From contig NZ_CP138632.1 of the NCBI RefSeq assembly GCF_036456085.1, positions 2,089,001-2,153,000 of the forward strand: 64,000 nucleotides of DNA, given 5' to 3'. Origin of the DNA: Veillonella parvula. GTDB taxonomy: Bacteria; Bacillota; Negativicutes; Veillonellales; Veillonellaceae. Positions 1 to 7,477 of the stretch are shown here, one piece after another. Positions within the stretch are counted from its first letter, which is position 1, and each line of letters opens with the position of its first letter. A program made the position numbers and the translations under genes. Below the pieces are notes generated by a model. It worked only from the letters and a program-made list of their open reading frames with translations, made no database searches and had not been told where the DNA came from.

Positions 1-24
1 TCTACTACTGCTTTGCTAATGCTA

Positions 25-1248
25 TTATTTTTCGATATTTACAATATTAACGATAACTTCAACAGCTTTTTTCATATCATCGATACATGCGAATTCATGA
101 CGGCCATGTAGGTTTTCTACGCCTGTAAAAATATTTGGTGTAGGAATGCCCATGAAGGAGATTTTGGATCCATCTGTGCCACCGCGAATAGGATCACAAA
201 TAGGTGTAATCCCAGCTTTTTCCATTGCTGCTTTGGCTACATTTACACATTCCATATTATCTTTGATGACATCGTACATGTTGTAGTATTGGTCTTTTAC
301 AGATACTTCACATACTTCACGACCATATATTTCGTTCAATGTTTGACCTGCTTGTAAGAAGAATGCTTTTTTTGCTTCGAACAGTTCCTTGTCATGGTCG
401 CGGATAATGTAGTTCATTTTACCGGTATCTACTTGTGTTTCCATGCTCATGAGCATAAAAAAACCTTGGCGACCACAGGTGTGTTCAGGAACAGCTGCTC
501 CTGGCAATAAAGCGTCAAATTGCATAGCTAGTTTAGCACAGTTGATCATAATGCCCTTGGCTGTGCCGGTGTGAACAGAAACACCTTTTAGGGTAACGGT
601 ACCGCCAGCTGCATTAAAGGTTTCGTATTCAAGTTGGCCTAGACTTTCACCATCGATAGTGTAAGCATAGTCTACAGGGAATTGTTTAACATCGAAGTGG
701 TCTGCTCCAGTACCGATTTCTTCGTCTGGACCGAAAGCACACATGATTTTACCATGTTTGATTTCTGGATGAGCTACGAGGTAGGTGAGCGCTTCCATGA
801 TTTCACAGATACCAGCCTTGTCGTCACCACCGAGGAGTGTTAAACCGTCGGTTACAACTAAGGACTTGCCAATGTAATTTTTTAGATTTGGAAAGTCGGC
901 ACGTCGGGTGAAGATTTGGTGTTCTTTATTGAGGCAAATATCACTACCATCATAGTTTTCTACGATACGAGGTTTAATATTTTCTGCATTATAATCAGCT
1001 GTATCCATATGGGCAATGAAGCCGATGGAAGGAGCTTTCTCATCAGTGTTAGCATGTAATGTGCCGATGACAAAACCATTTTCACGATTATAAATAACCT
1101 CATCTAAACCTATTGCTTTTAAATCGGGAACGAGCACATTCGTAGCAAAGTCTACTTGAGTTTGAGTACTAGGAATGGTTGTACTTTCCTCATTAGACCG
1201 TGTATTTATGCTCGTATAGCGTACAAAACGTTCGACCATTGATTCCAT
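25..1248 (-). CDS. pepT: Peptidase T (tripeptide aminopeptidase)
   Basis: Cytosolic zinc aminopeptidase of the M20 family that removes the N-terminal residue from tripeptides. Its 407 residues match the usual family length of about 408. Visible motifs are AHMDTAD (metal ligands H80 and D82), GGDDKAG, GPDEEIG (catalytic and metal Glu pair), TIDGE, a dimerisation-domain segment SVHTGTAKG, and the C-terminal metal His in LHGRHEF. The start is fixed by a strong GAGGAGG site 7 bases upstream of ATG. It is divergent from the OPT oligopeptide transporter at 1496, which suggests a joint peptide-utilisation unit. The function is secure. Confidence 0.97.
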   Translation of the reverse strand: MESMVERFVRYTSINTRSNEESTTIPSTQTQVDFATNVLVPDLKAIGLDEVIYNRENGFVIGTLHANTDEKAPSIGFIAHMDTADYNAENIKPRIVENYDGSDICLNKEHQIFTRRADFPNLKNYIGKSLVVTDGLTLLGGDDKAGICEIMEALTYLVAHPEIKHGKIMCAFGPDEEIGTGADHFDVKQFPVDYAYTIDGESLGQLEYETFNAAGGTVTLKGVSVHTGTAKGIMINCAKLAMQFDALLPGAAVPEHTCGRQGFFMLMSMETQVDTGKMNYIIRDHDKELFEAKKAFFLQAGQTLNEIYGREVCEVSVKDQYYNMYDVIKDNMECVNVAKAAMEKAGITPICDPIRGGTDGSKISFMGIPTPNIFTGVENLHGRHEFACIDDMKKAVEVIVNIVNIEK

Positions 1249-1417
1249 AATGAAGCCTCCTCGTAAGTAAACATACGTGTTATACAGGGCAGTATACGAT
1301 ACCGTTACATAATAGAGATTCTTAATATACTTTCATTGTAGAACAGGGACGCCAAAAATGCAAAATAATTATTTATAGGGGGTGTATTGTTTTATTCGCA
1401 TAGTGCATAGAAAACCA

Positions 1418-1446
1418 TTGAACCATGTGTAGTACCGTGTTAGTAT
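1418..1446 (+). promoter_or_regulatory. Promoter of the OPT transporter
   Basis: TTGAAC and TAGTAT separated by 17 bases, placed about 50 bases upstream of the transporter start in the divergent pepT/OPT intergenic region. Assigned by eye from consensus similarity. Confidence 0.55.
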
Positions 1447-1495
1447 AAAGGTGAATAGTTATACGTTTGTACTTTTTCTGTGAGGAGGTTTTACT

Positions 1496-3433
1496 ATGTC
1501 GGACGAGGTTCGTTCCATTCCACCCATAGAACCGGTGTTAGATCCTAAGAAAGATTACGTAGAGATTAACTCATATGTAGTATTCTGGGGCTTGTTCTAT
1601 GCGGCAGTTTTCACACTGGCTGTTGGCTATTTATGTTTGAAAATCGGTCAAACAGTAGATGCTTTTGCACCAGTATCTGTACTTGCTATGGGTACAGCAG
1701 TTATTTTAAAACGGCAAAATGCTTTTGCCGAAACGGTACACATTCAAGCTATCGCTAGTTCTAGTACGAACACATTAGCAGGGGCTATGTTCTTCTTGCC
1801 AGCTCTTTACATCTGGAATGTAACAGATGTATCATTCGTACAAATGGCGATTCCTATCATTCTTGGCGGCGTTTTAGGTGTTTTATTATGCGTTATGTTC
1901 CGTCGCTATTTCGTTGAGGAAATGCACTATGTGTATCCGTTCCCAAGTGGTCGTGCTGCAGCGGAAGTATTGATGAGTAATGAAGGCAGCAAAGCAAAAC
2001 TTATGCTTGGCTCTGGTTTAATTGCTCTCGTGTATGACTTTATTCTTAATAGTTTAGGGTGGTGGCAAGAGGTTATTCGCACTGCTACCTTTAAGTGGGG
2101 GGCAGCCCTTGCAGATCAAACTAAGCTAACCGCAGCGGTAGATACTGATGCAGCATTGCTTGGCCTTGGTTATTTTACGGGCCTTCGCTATGCGGCTATC
2201 ATTGCAGCCGGTTCCTTCTTCTCTTGGTTTGTATGTATTCCGATTGTGTACTATTTAGCGCCTGAACATATCATGCAAATTGGCGGCCATGCAGTTCCAT
2301 TGGGCGAGGCCCCAATTCGCAAGGTATTCCTTGATTATGTTCGTCATATTGGTATCGGCATGCTCGCTATGGCAGGCATCATCGGTCTAATTACAATGTC
2401 TAAAGTGGTAGCAAATGTTGTTAAAAATGCAGTGCTTGACATCTTTAGTTCTAAAACTGTAGATGTTAATTTGCTTCGTACACAACGTGACGTACCTACA
2501 TCTTGGATTGGTGCTGGCATCTTGTTATGTACAGTTTTATTTGCAGCATATTTCCATTTTATGTATGCTGAAAGCTTCGGACAAACAATTGTAGCGTTCT
2601 TAATCGTTCTTATTATGTCCTTCCTATTGTCTGTAGTGGGGATTAGCTCCATCGCTTATACAGGTACAGAACCAGTTTCAGGTATGACAATCTTTATGAT
2701 TATCATCTCCGCTGTATGCTTAACCGCAGCAGGTATGACTGGTAAGGTCGGTATGATTGCAGTCCTCATGATGGCATCCTTTATCGGTACTACTATTGGG
2801 ATGGCTGGTAACTTCATGTCTGAACTTAAGGTGGCACATATGACAGGTGCTACACCTAAGAAAATGGAACAATGGCAAATCGTTGGTACTATTCTTTGTG
2901 CCGTACTTTCTGTAGGTGTTATGATTCTTTTGAACGATGCTTATGGATTTGTAGGAGATCATGCATTAAATGCACCTCAAGCGAACGCTATGGCTGCCAT
3001 CATTGAGCCAATGATGACTGGTGGTAGTGCTCAATGGCCTCTATACATGGCTGGCGCATTATTTGCAATCATCTTGTGGATGGTAAGAGTTCCACCGTTG
3101 GCATTTGCCTTGGGCACATACTTGCCAATGGAAATCAATACACCATTACTTATCGGAGGTTTGATTGCGTATTTTGTACAAAATAGTACAAAAGACAAAG
3201 AATTGGCAGATCTTCGCTTCTCCAAAGGTAGTACAATTGCCTCTGGTCTCGTAGCTGGTGGTGCTATTGGCTCCTTGTTCAGTGCGGTGCTTCGCATTGC
3301 AGGTGTTGATGTATTTGCTCAAGCTTGGGTAGAAACACCTGAAGCGACATACCTCAGTATCGTAATGTATTTATTACTCTGTACGTTCTTGTACAAGGTA
3401 GCTATGTATATAAAAGCTAAACATGCTAAATAA
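1496..3433 (+). CDS. OPT family oligopeptide transporter
   Basis: Integral inner-membrane protein of 645 residues with about 14 to 16 hydrophobic spans, matching the OPT (oligopeptide transporter) superfamily, whose members import small peptides or metal chelates with protons. Recognisable family stretches are the N-terminal QTVDAFAPVSVLAMG region, YPFPSGRAAAEVL at about residue 150, and LPMEINTPLLIGG near the C-terminus. The ATG follows a GAGGAGG site. The divergent neighbour pepT would cleave imported peptides, so peptide import is the favoured role. Metal-complex transport, seen in some bacterial OPT members, cannot be excluded. Confidence 0.9.
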   Translation: MSDEVRSIPPIEPVLDPKKDYVEINSYVVFWGLFYAAVFTLAVGYLCLKIGQTVDAFAPVSVLAMGTAVILKRQNAFAETVHIQAIASSSTNTLAGAMFFLPALYIWNVTDVSFVQMAIPIILGGVLGVLLCVMFRRYFVEEMHYVYPFPSGRAAAEVLMSNEGSKAKLMLGSGLIALVYDFILNSLGWWQEVIRTATFKWGAALADQTKLTAAVDTDAALLGLGYFTGLRYAAIIAAGSFFSWFVCIPIVYYLAPEHIMQIGGHAVPLGEAPIRKVFLDYVRHIGIGMLAMAGIIGLITMSKVVANVVKNAVLDIFSSKTVDVNLLRTQRDVPTSWIGAGILLCTVLFAAYFHFMYAESFGQTIVAFLIVLIMSFLLSVVGISSIAYTGTEPVSGMTIFMIIISAVCLTAAGMTGKVGMIAVLMMASFIGTTIGMAGNFMSELKVAHMTGATPKKMEQWQIVGTILCAVLSVGVMILLNDAYGFVGDHALNAPQANAMAAIIEPMMTGGSAQWPLYMAGALFAIILWMVRVPPLAFALGTYLPMEINTPLLIGGLIAYFVQNSTKDKELADLRFSKGSTIASGLVAGGAIGSLFSAVLRIAGVDVFAQAWVETPEATYLSIVMYLLLCTFLYKVAMYIKAKHAK

Positions 3434-3511
3434 ATTACATACTATATATCCTAAATGAATTGAATAGCTTATTTATTCTATAAATAACCAGGAATCCTCC
3501 ATTTTGGAGAT

Positions 3512-3560
3512 GACCGCCTTTATCAAGTTTCATCTATGCTTGGTAAAGGCGGTCTTTTTA
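3512..3560 (+). terminator. Intrinsic terminator after the OPT transporter
   Basis: A GACCGCCTTTATCAAG arm pairs with CTTGGTAAAGGCGGTC (one G-U), followed by TTTTT. The U-run reads on the plus strand. Confidence 0.88.
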
Positions 3561-3579
3561 TATACTTAAGAATGTTATT

Positions 3580-3690
3580 TTCGATATAGCTAAAAACTAT
3601 ATCAATTCAATACCTATTGGTATAGTTGGATTTATTGACCCGTACTATATCGAATGTTATCATAAAACTATAATACCTTTAGAGGTATTA
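3580..3690 (+). promoter_or_regulatory. Dyad-rich control region of the solute-binding protein gene
   Basis: This fills most of the gap between 3434 and 3784. It holds a perfect 10-base inverted pair, TTCGATATAG (3580-3589) and CTATATCGAA (3645-3654). Between and after them are two smaller dyads, ATACC-tatt-GGTAT and the perfect TAATACCT-ttag-AGGTATTA (3671-3690). The latter overlaps a TATAAT at 3669-3674, and a TTGACC/TATCAT pair with 17-base spacing lies at 3635-3663. A further hairpin, CTCTGTT to AACAGAG (3744-3766), sits just before the ribosome site. Operator function is inferred. Confidence 0.5.
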
Positions 3691-3784
3691 TTTTTATTAT
3701 GCTCATAAGTGTAAGTATAGATATATTAGTTGATTAAGAAGAACTCTGTTTCTAGATAGAACAGAGAGAAGTAAGGATAATAAT

Positions 3785-4570
3785 ATGAAATTTAAGAAAA
3801 TAGCAGCTCTATTAGGGGCTTTCACCATTGCTAGTAGTTTATTAATCGCAGGCTGTGGTCAGGAGGGGAATAGTCAGAAGGCATGGCGCGTAGGTACTGA
3901 TGCGACCTATGCACCATTTGGTTTTAAAGACAAAGATAGTGGTAAATTAGCTGGATTTGATATTGATATTATCAATGCGATTGCAAACGAAGAGGGCATA
4001 GAAGCAGATATTCAAAATCTAAACTTCGATGCGCTTTTACCAGCATTACAAAGTAACACCATCGACATTGCTATTTCGGATATGACTATTTCTGAAGAAC
4101 GAGCAAAATCCGTTGATTTTAGTAAACCGTACTATATTGCAGGTAATGGTCTCGTTGTAAACATTGATAACACCAATATTAATAGCTTTAAGGATCTAGA
4201 AGGTAAACGCATTGGTGTATCCATCGGCTCTACTGGCGCAGAGATTGCTAGCAAGATTCCAAATGCCGATGTACGTCAGTTTAATATTATTGTCGATGCG
4301 TTCTTAGAATTGCAAAATAAAGGCGTCGATGTAGTTATCAATGATACACCAGTAAACGAATATTATGTTAATGGTAAGGGCAAAGGTATCGCAAAGGTTA
4401 CTGGAGAGGACTATGATGCGGCACCACTAGGTATTGCTGTGAAAAAAGGCAATACAGAATTGCTTAACAAAATCAATGATGGTTTGGCTAAGATCAAAGC
4501 AAACGGTAAATATGCAGAAATTTATAAGAAATGGTTTGGTAAGGAGCCTCCAGCAGAGGTATTAAAATAG
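3785..4570 (+). CDS. Amino-acid ABC transporter solute-binding lipoprotein
   Basis: Periplasmic, lipid-anchored receptor of the family 3 (SBP_bac_3) polar amino-acid class, 261 residues. The lipobox LIAGC puts the acylated Cys at residue 24. The mature part starts with the typical RVGTDATYAPFGFKD, then GFDIDIINAIA, the FDALLPALQ segment, and DMTISEERAKSVDFSKPYY, all hallmarks of the family. No permease or ATPase gene is adjacent, so it is an orphan receptor here. A methionine-cycle enzyme follows, which hints at a sulfur amino acid, but the ligand cannot be read from the sequence. Confidence 0.93.
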   Translation: MKFKKIAALLGAFTIASSLLIAGCGQEGNSQKAWRVGTDATYAPFGFKDKDSGKLAGFDIDIINAIANEEGIEADIQNLNFDALLPALQSNTIDIAISDMTISEERAKSVDFSKPYYIAGNGLVVNIDNTNINSFKDLEGKRIGVSIGSTGAEIASKIPNADVRQFNIIVDAFLELQNKGVDVVINDTPVNEYYVNGKGKGIAKVTGEDYDAAPLGIAVKKGNTELLNKINDGLAKIKANGKYAEIYKKWFGKEPPAEVLK

Positions 4571-4659
4571 TTTGTAGATAGTACCAGAATGTATTATTTG
4601 ATATAATATGCTAGGTAAGCCTCGTGTTATATGAAGGTATGTATAGAATGGGTGATATG

Positions 4660-5673
4660 ATGGCTAAACGAAGTGCATTTTTAGATATTATTAAGGAAAA
4701 GGGCGCCCTCGTCTTAGATGGGGCTTTAGGGACCGAATTAGAGCGTTATGGCTGTGATATTCAACATAAGTTGTGGTCTGCTAAGGTTCTCATGGATCAG
4801 CCAGATATCATCAAGAAAATACATATTTCTTATTTAGCTGCGGGTGCCGATATCATTCAAAGCTCTGGCTATCAAGCGACAGTAGCAGGCTTTAAAGGTT
4901 TAGGTTATGGAACGGAAGAAGCGATAGAGCTCGTTAAACTATCTGTTCGTTTAGCCGTGCAAGCTCGTAATGAGTTTTTAGAAGCAAAGGCGAGTGGGGC
5001 GCTTACATTGCGTGGTATTAAACTTGGCGAAGAGACTCCTGAGGGGGTTAGATATTTTTCTGAAGGTGCTTTACCTAAACCGTTGGTGGCAGCCTCTGTA
5101 GGACCTTATGGCGCTTTCTTGGCTGATGGCTCTGAATACCGTGGTTATCCTGATGTGCAAACAGAATATCTAGAGATATTCCATATTCCACGGCTAGCAT
5201 TGTTCTGCGAAGAACATCCAGACATATTATCCTTTGAAACTATACCGTCTTATGCTGAAGCGATTGCTATTGCGAGAGCTATGTCTGATCCGTTTACATC
5301 AAAAGGTATTCCCGGGTGGATTTCTTTTTCCTGTAAGGATGGGCATCATGTTTCTAGTGGCGAAACCATTATTAAATGTGCACAAATGATCGATAAGGTA
5401 CATCCTATTACGGGGATTGGCATTAATTGTACTAAACCGGAATATGTAGAATCATTGATAAAAGATATTCGTACTGTTACAGATAAACCGATTGCTGTAT
5501 ATCCTAATCTTGGTGAAAGCTATGATAGTAAAACTAAAACTTGGTATGGCGATGCTGCTTCATTTGTAGACTACGTTGAGGTATGGCGAAAAGCTGGAGC
5601 TGAAATCATTGGTGGCTGTTGTAGAACAACACCTGAAATTATCGGTGATATTGCAAAGAAAATTCACAACTAA
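4660..5673 (+). CDS. mmuM: Homocysteine S-methyltransferase
   Basis: Cytosolic zinc enzyme that moves a methyl group from S-methylmethionine (or a related donor) to homocysteine, giving methionine. The protein has about 337 residues, as usual for the MmuM/YagD family. The N-terminal LVLDGALGTELE motif, the zinc Cys in GINCTKPEYV, and the C-terminal Cys pair in IIGGCCRTTPE are all present. Longer in-frame starts exist from 4624. I chose the ATG at 4660 because GGTGAT lies at the spacing expected of the extended Shine-Dalgarno sequence. It may be co-transcribed with the upstream binding protein. Confidence 0.9.
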   Translation: MAKRSAFLDIIKEKGALVLDGALGTELERYGCDIQHKLWSAKVLMDQPDIIKKIHISYLAAGADIIQSSGYQATVAGFKGLGYGTEEAIELVKLSVRLAVQARNEFLEAKASGALTLRGIKLGEETPEGVRYFSEGALPKPLVAASVGPYGAFLADGSEYRGYPDVQTEYLEIFHIPRLALFCEEHPDILSFETIPSYAEAIAIARAMSDPFTSKGIPGWISFSCKDGHHVSSGETIIKCAQMIDKVHPITGIGINCTKPEYVESLIKDIRTVTDKPIAVYPNLGESYDSKTKTWYGDAASFVDYVEVWRKAGAEIIGGCCRTTPEIIGDIAKKIHN

Positions 5674-5687
5674 TATAGTGTGATATA

Positions 5688-5724
5688 CAAAAAGCTATTC
5701 GAGTATAATTCGAATAGCTTTTTC
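5688..5724 (+). terminator. Intrinsic terminator after mmuM
   Basis: AAAAAGCTATTCGA pairs with TCGAATAGCTTTTT around a short loop, leaving a U-rich tail. Confidence 0.9.
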
Positions 5725-5738
5725 TTTATATGCAAATA

Positions 5739-5766
5739 AAAAAGCAGTGCGAAAGCACTGCTTTTA
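5739..5766 (-). terminator. Intrinsic terminator of tRNA-Ser(GGA)
   Basis: The stem AGCAGTGC-gaaa-GCACTGCT is followed on the minus strand by a U-run, directly downstream of the tRNA 3' end. Confidence 0.85.
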
Positions 5767-5769
5767 CTA

Positions 5770-5860
5770 TGGCGGAGAGACAGGGATTTGAACCCTGGGT
5801 ACGGGATAACCGCACACATGATTTCCAATCATGCTCCTTCAGCCGCTCGGACACCTCTCC
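5770..5860 (-). tRNA. tRNA-Ser (anticodon GGA)
   Basis: A 91-base class II tRNA. The acceptor stem GGAGAGG pairs with UCUCUCC. The anticodon loop is UUGGAAA, giving anticodon GGA, which reads serine UCC and UCU. A long variable arm and the T-loop UUCAAAU are present. The discriminator is G and CCA is encoded. Confidence 0.97.
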
Positions 5861-5891
5861 ATGTATTCTGTTGTGTAACAGGTACTTGTAT

Positions 5892-5920
5892 AGTATATGA
5901 AAAAGTTAGATTTATGTCAA
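5892..5920 (-). promoter_or_regulatory. Promoter of tRNA-Ser(GGA)
   Basis: On the minus strand TTGACA and TATACT are separated by exactly 17 bases, about 30 bases upstream of the tRNA. This is close to the sigma-70 consensus, as expected for a stable RNA gene. Confidence 0.85.
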
Positions 5921-6042
5921 GCAAAAAAATAGTAGAATTATTGCATATTTACAAGGCTTTTAAAATATAGTATTTGATTTCAATAAATGGATATAAACCA
6001 AAAATCATAGCTTGGTTTTAGGCGTATAAAATCTGGTATATA

Positions 6043-6070
6043 AAAAGAAAAGCCGCCTATTTAGGCGGCT
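6043..6070 (-). terminator. Intrinsic terminator of the flavodiiron protein gene
   Basis: AGCCGCCTA and TAGGCGGCT form a perfect stem. Read on the minus strand it is followed by a T-rich tail. Confidence 0.88.
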
Positions 6071-6076
6071 CTTGTA

Positions 6077-7312
6077 TTAGAATACGTCTTTAATTTCAGC
6101 AGCTTCAATGGATGCTTTGATATCGTCTGCCATTTTTTCAATTAATGGCAGATCTTCTTCTTTCAAAGAGGATTTGATATCTAGTGGTTCGGAAACGATT
6201 TCAATGTCTTTGAAGTCATTTTCGAAATGGGAAACCATTGTTTTCATCGCAGCGGAAGCCCAAGAGTGGTTACCGATGATGGATACCTTATGGTTTTGGA
6301 AGTTAAGGGCTTTTAATTCATGGATAAAGTTTTCCATAGTAAGGTATAGATTCAAGTTATATGTAGGTGCGATAGTTACCAAGTTAGTATATTTCCAAGC
6401 ATCGGAGATGATGTAGGAAGCATTCGTTTTGGAAACATCGTAAATTCTGATATCTGTAACACCACGTTTGGAGAGTTGTTTAGCCAATTGTTGAGCAATA
6501 GCACGAGTATTGCCGTACATGGAACCAAAAGCGATAACAACACCTTTTTTCTCAGCAGTATAGCTGGACCAATGTAAGTATTTGTGCGTGATATATTGGA
6601 TAGATTCAGGGGTGCGCCAGATTGGACCATGAAGTGGAGCAATCCGTTTGATATCAAGGCTAGAAATTTTGCGAAGCGCATTTTGTACTTGTGGTCCGTA
6701 TTTACCAACGATATTTGTATAGTAACGGCGAGCTTCTTCTTCGTATGTAGCTACGAAATCGGTTTGGTCAGCAAAGATATTACCATTAACTGTACCGAAT
6801 GTACCAAAAGCATCTGCAGAGAACAATGTGCCTGTAGATTTTTCGTATGTACAAGTTACTTCAGGCCAGTGAACCATAGGCATAGTGTAAGAAACCAAAG
6901 TATGTTTACCTAAACAGATTTCATCGCCCTCTTTAATTTGATGGTATTGTTCTGGTTTTGGAGTGTTATAGAATTGCTCAAACATGCGGAATGTTGTAGC
7001 GTTGCCTACCATTTTACAATTTGGATAACGTTCCAATGTTTCCAATAATGTTTGGCAATGATCAGGTTCCATATGGTTTACGACGATGTAATCAAGTTCA
7101 CGACCATTTAAGAGGTGAGTCAAGTTGTCGAAGTACTCTTCACGAATTTCAGCATCTACAGAGTCTACCACACAAGTCTTTTCATCGTCGATGAAATAGC
7201 TGTTATAGCTAACACCATTTGGAATAGGAAATAAGTTTTCGAAACGTTCTGTTGTCCAGTCATTACTACCAATCCAGTAGATATTATGAGTCATTTTCTG
7301 AGCACAATGCAT
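6077..7312 (-). CDS. Flavodiiron protein (FprA-type, O2/NO reductase)
   Basis: Cytosolic enzyme that reduces oxygen to water or NO to nitrous oxide in anaerobes, using a di-iron centre and FMN. The N-terminal metallo-beta-lactamase-like domain (about residues 30-245) has the iron-binding HMEPDHC and later SADAFGTFG and PLHGPIWR. The C-terminal flavodoxin domain (from about 258) starts with IAFGSMYGNTRAIAQQL, the FMN phosphate loop. Its 411 residues are typical, and no rubredoxin domain is fused. The start is supported by AAAGGA 8 bases upstream. It is monocistronic, bounded by its own terminator and a dyad-bearing upstream region. Confidence 0.95.
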   Translation of the reverse strand: MHCAQKMTHNIYWIGSNDWTTERFENLFPIPNGVSYNSYFIDDEKTCVVDSVDAEIREEYFDNLTHLLNGRELDYIVVNHMEPDHCQTLLETLERYPNCKMVGNATTFRMFEQFYNTPKPEQYHQIKEGDEICLGKHTLVSYTMPMVHWPEVTCTYEKSTGTLFSADAFGTFGTVNGNIFADQTDFVATYEEEARRYYTNIVGKYGPQVQNALRKISSLDIKRIAPLHGPIWRTPESIQYITHKYLHWSSYTAEKKGVVIAFGSMYGNTRAIAQQLAKQLSKRGVTDIRIYDVSKTNASYIISDAWKYTNLVTIAPTYNLNLYLTMENFIHELKALNFQNHKVSIIGNHSWASAAMKTMVSHFENDFKDIEIVSEPLDIKSSLKEEDLPLIEKMADDIKASIEAAEIKDVF

Positions 7313-7352
7313 AATAAAATCCTTTCTTAACCCACACTAGGTATGTATAGCT

Positions 7353-7379
7353 TTACATGAGAACTCATGTCTGTAAATA
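7353..7379 (-). promoter_or_regulatory. Candidate operator upstream of the flavodiiron protein gene
   Basis: The dyad ACATGA-gaac-TCATGT (7355-7370) lies inside a looser TTTACA to TGTAAA frame (7353-7378). A TATACA -10-like hexamer is next to it on the minus strand (7344-7349). This is consistent with a repressor or redox-sensor site. The regulator is unknown. Confidence 0.45.
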
Positions 7380-7427
7380 TAGTATCAATTTATAATACTA
7401 ATATTTTCGAAAAAAATCAATATTGAA

Positions 7428-7453
7428 AAAGCCTACTTGAAGAAGTAGGCTTT
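7428..7453 (-). terminator. Intrinsic terminator of purL
   Basis: AAAGCCTACTT pairs with AAGTAGGCTTT. On the minus strand the stem is followed by a T-run, 25 bases after the purL stop. Confidence 0.9.
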
Positions 7454-7477
7454 CACATGAAAGTTCATAGTGACCAA

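Noticed and set aside
5788-5970. 60-codon plus-strand frame over tRNA-Ser(GGA)
   Set aside because: It runs antisense through the tRNA and its promoter; no ribosome site.
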